Source: FEN-1191 sp964528845
Lineage (GTDB): Bacteria; Pseudomonadota; Gammaproteobacteria; Steroidobacterales; Steroidobacteraceae
DNA length: 64,000 nucleotides
NCBI GenBank assembly: GCA_964528845.1
Contig: CAZGVE010000018.1
Location: 1-64,000 of the forward strand
Direction: 5' to 3'
Shown: piece after piece, positions 58,523 to 64,000 of the stretch
Numbering within the stretch: position 1 is the first letter of the stretch
How the letters are laid out: each line of letters opens with the position of its first letter
Translations under genes and position numbers: made by a program
The notes under the pieces: model-generated
What the model saw: the letters and a program-made list of their open reading frames with translations, nothing else
Databases searched by the model: none
Told to the model about the DNA's origin: nothing

Positions 58523-61500
58523 ATGACTGAGCTGGCGACGCAAACCCTGCAATCGGTCGCGCGCGAGATCAACGTCGCGCTCACCGAGGGGCGTGTGGCG
58601 CTCGAGGCCCATGTCGAGCAGCCCGGGAACCTGGGCCTGCTCGAACGTTGCCGCCACGAACTGCATCAGGTGCAGGGCGTACTGCGCATGCTCGAGATCT
58701 ATGGCGCCGCGCTGCTGGCCGAGGAGATGGAGCAGGTCGCGAGCTACCTGATCGATCTCGGGGCCGAGCTGCGCAACCAGGCCGAGGCGCTGGACGCCCT
58801 GATGCGTGCGATCGTGCAGCTTCCCGGTTACCTGGAGCGGGTGCTGGCGGGAGGCCGCGACCTGGCTCTCGTGCTGCTGCCGCTGCTCAATGATCTGCGC
58901 GCGGTACGTGGCAGTGCTCTGCTGTCGGAAGGCACGCTGCTGCTGCTCAATCTCAAGTCTGACCGCCAGGCACAGCCGGCGGCGCCGGCGCCCGGCGAGG
59001 CGCCGCTGACCGTGGCCCAATGGGCGCGTCGGCTGCGCTCGCGCTTCCAGACCGGACTGATCGGCTGGATCCGCGGCGAGCGCGCCGAACAGAACCTCGA
59101 GATCCTCGGGGCCGTCGCGATCCGCCTGGAGCAGGTCGCCACGCAGCAATCGGTATTCCAGCTGTGGTGGGTCGTCGGTGCGCTGCTCGAGGCACTGCGC
59201 GAGAACGGCGTGGAGAGCAGCATCTCCGTCAAACGCCTGCTCGGGCTTGCCGACCGGGAGATGAAGCGGCTCTACGAGCAGGGCGAAGGACGCTACGCGC
59301 AGTCGCCGCCGGTGGAGCTGCTGAACAACCTGCTGTACTACATCGCACGCTGCTCGAGCGCGGGCCCACGCGTCGCGGCAGTACGGGCGTCGTTCCGCTT
59401 AGGGGAACTGCTGCCGGTCGACGAATCGATCGAGCAGGAACGCGAGAATCTTTCCGCGCCGTCGATCAAGCTGATGCAGACCGTCGCGGCCGCGATTCGG
59501 GAAGACCTTTCCAAGGTCAAGGATGTGCTGGATATCTTCGTGCGGCGCGGAGGCGGGCAGCCCGATGAGCTGGTGCCGCAGCTGGTGCTGCTCAAGAAGA
59601 TCGGCGACACCTTAGGCGTGCTCGGCCTCGGAGAACTGCGCGCGCGCGTGCAGGAGGCGACCGGCAGGCTCGAGGCGATCGTCGCCGGCCGCGAACCGGC
59701 CGACGAAACCACCCTGGTGCAGGTGGCCGCGAGCCTGATCAACGTCGAAGACCACCTCGATGACGAACTCGTCGGCCTGATCCTGCCGCGGCGCAAGCCC
59801 GCGGAAGGCGAGGGCGAGGCTCCGGACCTCGACTTCCAGCAGGTCCAGGGTGCGGTGCTGCGCGAATGCGTCGTCAACCTCGCACGCATCAAGGAATACG
59901 TCGCCCAGAACGTCAGCGGTACGCTCGATACCGCCGGCTTCGACAACTGGCCCGAGCTCATGCGCGGCATCAAGGCTGGCCTGCTGATGCTCGGCAAGAC
60001 GCGCGCGGTCGAAATCATCGAGGAGATCACGCAGCATCTGCGGCGGGTCATGCAGCCTGGCGGCACGAGCCTGGCAGGCGAGTACCTCGATCGGCTGGCC
60101 GACGCGATCGTGAGTCTCGAGTACTACATCGAGACGCTGCAGGCCGGTCGCAGTGACCCCTGGTACATGCTCGATAACGCGCGCAGCTGCCTGGACCTGC
60201 TGTCCCGCGCTCCCGAGCGCGCGGTGCCGACGGTGCCGCCGCTCAATCCCGGCAGCTATTCCAGGACCCTGCGTATCCAGCCGCTGCCTCAGGCCGGCGC
60301 GCCCGGCGCAGGCCAGCAGGCCGAGGCGACCACCGACGTGCACAAGCACGGTCGCGCGATGAGCACCCCACCGGTGCTCACGGCCGCACCGGATGCGCCG
60401 GCTCAGCAGACGGCACCCGATCCCGAACTGATCCGCCTGTTCATCGAGGAGGCGAACGAGGAGGTGGCCCGGATCACCGAGCAGTTCCCGCTCTGGGATC
60501 ACAATCCGCTCGAGGGCGACGCACTGCTGGTGCTGCGCCGGTCCTTTCATACGCTCAAGGGCAGCGGGCGCATGGTGCAGGCCCGTCATATCAGTGAGTT
60601 CGCCTGGGCGGTCGAGAATCTGCTCAACCGGCTGCTGGACGGTACCCTGCAGCGATCGCCGCCGGTGCTCGAGACTCTGCGCATGGCGGTGAACGTACTG
60701 CCGCAGCTGGTCGCCGAACTCGAGGCGGGCGCATCGGGCCGCACGGACGTCACGCCGCTGGCCGCGCGCGCTCATGCATTGGCGAGCGGCCGCGAGTTGC
60801 CGACCGTCCTGCCGGTGGGGCCGACGATGGTGGCGGCATCGCACGGGCCGACGCGGTCCGACGCGGCGGCGATGGACGAATTGACGACGGTGCTGCCGGC
60901 CAGCGCCGTGGCTACGGTGAGCGCACCGGCACTGTCCGGTCAGCCTGCGCCAGCGCCGGGCGCCGCCGAGTCCCAGGCACCAGATGCCGCGCTGCGCGAG
61001 ATCTATGCGCGCGAGACCGCGAGCCATGTCGTCGCGGTGCGCGGATGGATCGCAAGGGAGCGCGCGCAGCCGGCCCCGCACGTGCTGCCCGAAGATGTAT
61101 TCCGCGCCTGCCATACGCTGGTCGGCAGCTCGACCATGGCCGAGGCGCGCCACGGAATGCGGCTGGCTGAGCCGATCAACCATTGGCTGCGCAAGTCCTT
61201 CGACAGCGGCATCGGACTGGACGATTCGGACCTGGTGCTGCTCGGCGACGGCATGAACGCGATGGAGGAGGTTGCCGGCCACCTGGACGAGGGCACTGGC
61301 TTCTTCGTGGTCCACGATACGCTGCGGGCGCGTATCGCGCGCGCGGAACTCGCGCTCGATCGGCGCATCGCCGAAGCCGCCGCGCTGGCCGAACGCAGCA
61401 GCATCAGCCTGTCGCGCCCGGGCGGGGAGCGCGACGGCGCCATGGCGAGCGCCACCGGGGGTGGAGCTCCGACATCGACGCCGGCCCGCGCCAGTACGCC

Positions 61501-64000
61501 GGTGGCTGAATTCGACCCGGAGATCGCGGCGATCTTCAGTGAGGAGGCGGTCGAACTGCTCGAGTCCGCGGAAGCGGCTTTGGCCGCGTGGAATTCTGAT
61601 CCGCACGATCCTTCGCAGGTGGCGGCGCTGCGCCGTCCGCTGCACACGCTCAAGGGCGGGGCCCGCATGGCGGGCATCCTGGCGATGGGCGAGCTTGCGC
61701 ACGAGCTGGAGAGCCTGATCACCCGGATCGAGAGCGGACTGTCCAATGCCGACGAGCTGGCGCGCGGCGCCGCGCAGCAGGCGCTCGATGAACTCTCACG
61801 GATGCGCGAGGCCATCGCGCAGGGCCGCGCGGCCGCCGGCGCGCCGGAACTCATCGAGCGCATTCATGCGATCGCTGCCGGCGGAACCGTGGAATCCGCG
61901 CCGGCCGATACGGCGCGCGCTGCGGACGTGCCGCTACGCGTCGAGCCGCCCAGCGCGCGAGTGTCGGTCGCGGCGGCAGCTCCGCCGGCCGCGGCATCAG
62001 CGCCGGCGCGGGATACGGCCGAGCCGCTGCGACTCGTGGCCGAGATAGCGCCGGCCGTGCCGGTTCCCGCAGGCGGCAGCGTCTCGCCGGCGCCAGCCGC
62101 GCCGGCGCCAGCCGCGCCGCCGCCCCCCTCCGAGTTGCCGGCGGCTGCCGCTCCATTGCCTCCGGGTCGCGAGCCGGTGGTCGCCAGCGATCGCGTCGAA
62201 ATGGCCCGCGTGAACGCGGAGCTGCTCGATCAGCTGCTGAACAATGCCGGCGAGGTCAGCATCGCCCGCGCGCGGCTCGAGCAGCAGCTCGGCGCGATCG
62301 AATTCAATCTTGGCGAGCTGTCGCGCACGGTGACGCGACTGAAGGAGCAGCTGCGCAAGCTCGAGATCGAGACCGAGGCGCAGATCCTGCATCGGCACGA
62401 CAACGAACCCGGACATCGACAGGAATTCGATCCGCTCGAGCTGGACCGTTACTCATCGATCCAGCAGTTCTCGCGTGCGCTGGCCGAGTCGGCCAATGAC
62501 GTGGGCAGCATCCAGGGGCTGCTCGAGAACCTGATCGGGGAGGCCCAGACGCTGCTGCAGCACCAGTCGCGCACCGTCACCGAGCTGCAGAACGGCCTGA
62601 TGCGCACGCGCATGGTCTCGTTCCAGCGCCACGTGCAGCGCCTGGCCCGCATCGTGCGCGAAGCGGCGGCCGATACCGGCAAGCGCGCGGAGCTGATCGT
62701 CGAGGGCGCTTCGGGCGAGCTCGACCGCCAGGTGCTCGAGCGCATGCTGCCGCCGTTCGAGCACATGATGCGCAACGCCGTCGTCCACGGCATCGAAACG
62801 CCGGAACGCCGGCGGGCCGCGGGCAAGGACGAGACCGGACACATCCATCTGCGGCTGCGGCGCGAGGGCGCCGAGGTGGTCGTCGACGTCAGCGACGACG
62901 GCTCCGGGATGAATCTCGCCGCCATCCGCGACAAGGGCCTGGCGCTGGGCCTGATCCGCGCCGATCAGACGCTGTCGGACGAGGACGTGATGCAGCTGGT
63001 GCTCGAGCCGGGCTTTTCGACCGCGAATGCCCTGACACAGCAGGCCGGTCGGGGCGTCGGCATGGACGTGGTTGCCACCGAGATCAAGAAGCTCGGCGGC
63101 GCGCTGCACATGGAGACCCGCGCCGGGCTCGGGACCAGCTTCACGATCAAGCTGCCGTTCACGCTGGCGATCAGCCACGCGCTGGTCGTGCGCACCGGCG
63201 ATGAGTACTACGCGCTTCCGCTGCCGACCGTAGAGGGAGTGGTGCGCCTGCCGCGCGACGAAGTCGCGGGACACCTGCGCGCCGATGGCGCCACTTTCAG
63301 CTACGGCGGACAGAAATACCGGCTGCAGACTCTGGCGGTATACGTCGGGATGGAGGCCTCGCCACTGCCGGAGCAGGATGTGACCATACCGGTGGTGCTG
63401 GTGCGCGCCGGCGAGCACTCCACCGGGCTCGTGGCCGATGAACTGGTCGGCAGCCGCGAGATCGTCGTCAAGCCCGTGGGGCCGCAGATCTCAAGCATCC
63501 GCGGCATTTCCGGTGCGACCATCCTCGGCGACGGGCGCGTCGTGATCATCCTCGACATCGGTGCGCTGGTGCGTGCCGAATGGCGCGGGCGTGGCGCGCC
63601 GACGGTGCCGCGCGAACGCAGCGACCGACGCATCTGTGCGCTGGTGGTCGATGACTCGATCACCGTGCGCCGAGTGACCCAGCGCCTGCTCGAGCGCAAC
63701 GGCATGCGGGTGCTGACCGCCCGCGATGGCATGGACGCAGTGGCGCTGCTGGCCGAGAACATCCCGGACATCATCCTGCTGGACATCGAGATGCCGCGGA
63801 TGGACGGCTACGAGGTGGCGGCGCATGTGCGCGGTGATCCGCGCCTGCACGACATCCCGATCATCATGATCACCTCGCGCGTCGGCGAGAAGCACCGGGC
63901 GCGCGCGATCGAGCTCGGCGTCGATGACTACCTGGGCAAGCCATACCAGGAGAGCCAGCTCATCGATGCGATCACGCCGCTGGTGGCGCAGCGGCGCGCT
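58523..64000 (+). CDS. chpA: Hybrid histidine kinase ChpA (3' end beyond window)
   Basis: CheA-type hybrid kinase of the Chp pathway. One open frame runs from ATG 58523 past the end (over 1,820 codons). An N-terminal FimL-like region holds a candidate phosphotransfer His48 (LHQVQG). HPt domains follow: His676 (FHTLKGSGRM), His864 (CHTLVGSSTM) and His1041 (LHTLKGGARM). Then the dimerisation helices and ATPase with N-box HMMRNAVVHGIETPERRR and DDGSGMNLAAIRDKGLAL, QAGRGVGMDVVATEIKKLGG, a CheW domain (LVVRTGDEYYALPLPTVEGV), and a receiver with Asp1754 in IILLDIEMPRMDGYE. Long Ala/Pro linkers separate the HPt modules. No pilK methyltransferase lies between pilJ and chpA. Confidence 0.97.
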   Translation, partial: MTELATQTLQSVAREINVALTEGRVALEAHVEQPGNLGLLERCRHELHQVQGVLRMLEIYGAALLAEEMEQVASYLIDLGAELRNQAEALDALMRAIVQLPGYLERVLAGGRDLALVLLPLLNDLRAVRGSALLSEGTLLLLNLKSDRQAQPAAPAPGEAPLTVAQWARRLRSRFQTGLIGWIRGERAEQNLEILGAVAIRLEQVATQQSVFQLWWVVGALLEALRENGVESSISVKRLLGLADREMKRLYEQGEGRYAQSPPVELLNNLLYYIARCSSAGPRVAAVRASFRLGELLPVDESIEQERENLSAPSIKLMQTVAAAIREDLSKVKDVLDIFVRRGGGQPDELVPQLVLLKKIGDTLGVLGLGELRARVQEATGRLEAIVAGREPADETTLVQVAASLINVEDHLDDELVGLILPRRKPAEGEGEAPDLDFQQVQGAVLRECVVNLARIKEYVAQNVSGTLDTAGFDNWPELMRGIKAGLLMLGKTRAVEIIEEITQHLRRVMQPGGTSLAGEYLDRLADAIVSLEYYIETLQAGRSDPWYMLDNARSCLDLLSRAPERAVPTVPPLNPGSYSRTLRIQPLPQAGAPGAGQQAEATTDVHKHGRAMSTPPVLTAAPDAPAQQTAPDPELIRLFIEEANEEVARITEQFPLWDHNPLEGDALLVLRRSFHTLKGSGRMVQARHISEFAWAVENLLNRLLDGTLQRSPPVLETLRMAVNVLPQLVAELEAGASGRTDVTPLAARAHALASGRELPTVLPVGPTMVAASHGPTRSDAAAMDELTTVLPASAVATVSAPALSGQPAPAPGAAESQAPDAALREIYARETASHVVAVRGWIARERAQPAPHVLPEDVFRACHTLVGSSTMAEARHGMRLAEPINHWLRKSFDSGIGLDDSDLVLLGDGMNAMEEVAGHLDEGTGFFVVHDTLRARIARAELALDRRIAEAAALAERSSISLSRPGGERDGAMASATGGGAPTSTPARASTPVAEFDPEIAAIFSEEAVELLESAEAALAAWNSDPHDPSQVAALRRPLHTLKGGARMAGILAMGELAHELESLITRIESGLSNADELARGAAQQALDELSRMREAIAQGRAAAGAPELIERIHAIAAGGTVESAPADTARAADVPLRVEPPSARVSVAAAAPPAAASAPARDTAEPLRLVAEIAPAVPVPAGGSVSPAPAAPAPAAPPPPSELPAAAAPLPPGREPVVASDRVEMARVNAELLDQLLNNAGEVSIARARLEQQLGAIEFNLGELSRTVTRLKEQLRKLEIETEAQILHRHDNEPGHRQEFDPLELDRYSSIQQFSRALAESANDVGSIQGLLENLIGEAQTLLQHQSRTVTELQNGLMRTRMVSFQRHVQRLARIVREAAADTGKRAELIVEGASGELDRQVLERMLPPFEHMMRNAVVHGIETPERRRAAGKDETGHIHLRLRREGAEVVVDVSDDGSGMNLAAIRDKGLALGLIRADQTLSDEDVMQLVLEPGFSTANALTQQAGRGVGMDVVATEIKKLGGALHMETRAGLGTSFTIKLPFTLAISHALVVRTGDEYYALPLPTVEGVVRLPRDEVAGHLRADGATFSYGGQKYRLQTLAVYVGMEASPLPEQDVTIPVVLVRAGEHSTGLVADELVGSREIVVKPVGPQISSIRGISGATILGDGRVVIILDIGALVRAEWRGRGAPTVPRERSDRRICALVVDDSITVRRVTQRLLERNGMRVLTARDGMDAVALLAENIPDIILLDIEMPRMDGYEVAAHVRGDPRLHDIPIIMITSRVGEKHRARAIELGVDDYLGKPYQESQLIDAITPLVAQRRA

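Noticed and set aside
59612..61702. Long open frame of 696 codons on the minus strand opposite chpA
   Set aside because: Shadow of a high-GC coding strand: Arg/His/Gln-rich composition, no recognisable domain, and the plus strand is clearly ChpA.

Overview
The window is a 64-kb piece of a high-GC (roughly two-thirds G+C by eye), densely packed bacterial chromosome. Gene content and order point to a gammaproteobacterium. A lateral flagellar cluster carries flhF-fleN-fliA-motCD. The macromolecular-synthesis operon rpsU-yqeY-dnaG-rpoD follows. A gshB-tonB-algH-ruvX-pyrB block sits next to pilGHIJ-chpA, the order known from Pseudomonas and Xanthomonas. The organism also appears to be a purple phototroph, because the window holds a complete pucBAC operon for a peripheral light-harvesting (LH2) antenna. 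It has a split adenosylcobalamin-dependent (class II) ribonucleotide reductase. No rRNA, tRNA, CRISPR array, prophage or insertion sequence was recognised.

Layout. 1-17.5 kb: flagellar genes fliI-J-K-L-N, then two inserted non-flagellar genes (an HDOD protein and an opposite-strand DUF4382-type lipoprotein), then fliO-P-Q-R-flhB-flhA-flhF-fleN-fliA-motC-motD and a small membrane protein. fliM is absent from its usual place between fliL and fliN, and no che genes lie between fliA and motC. Sigma-54 promoter sequences lie before fliL, fliO, flhA and (weaker) the gene after motD. A sigma-28 (FliA) type promoter lies before the HDOD gene. 17.5-22.5 kb: rpsU-yqeY-dnaG-rpoD on the minus strand. 22.6-30.2 kb: tsaD, folB, folK, a pteridine-reductase-like SDR, a MidA-like methyltransferase, a tRNA nucleotidyltransferase without its HD domain, a lipoprotein peptidase, an NDUFA9-like protein and Hsp20, packed with gaps of a few bases even between divergent genes. 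30.6-44.9 kb: nrdJa-nrdJb, MltD-like lytic transglycosylase, L,D-transpeptidase, ppnN, an orphan ParA-type ATPase, htpG, msrB, an alpha/beta hydrolase, HU, yggT-proC-yggS.

44.9-48.3 kb: three tandem PilT/PilU-family retraction ATPases. 48.3-50.2 kb: pucBAC on the minus strand, with a promoter whose -35 box is covered by a TGT-N12-ACA (PpsR/CrtJ-type) site. 50.5-55.5 kb: a small membrane protein and pyrK-pyrB-ruvX-algH-tonB-gshB (minus). 55.7-64 kb: pilG-pilH-pilI-pilJ-chpA, the chemosensory pathway controlling type IV pili, with chpA running off the end. PilJ lacks the usual large periplasmic sensor region and pilK is missing.

Taken together the window encodes two motility machines (a sigma-54/sigma-28-controlled flagellum, and type IV pili with three retraction motors under Chp control), basic replication/transcription/folate/pyrimidine functions, and a light-harvesting antenna likely under redox or light repression. 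The most interesting features are the pucBAC operon and its operator, the three-ATPase pilTU array, the sensor-less PilJ, the missing fliM with FliA-type control of an inserted HDOD gene, and tandem repeats that carry the stop codons of two genes.
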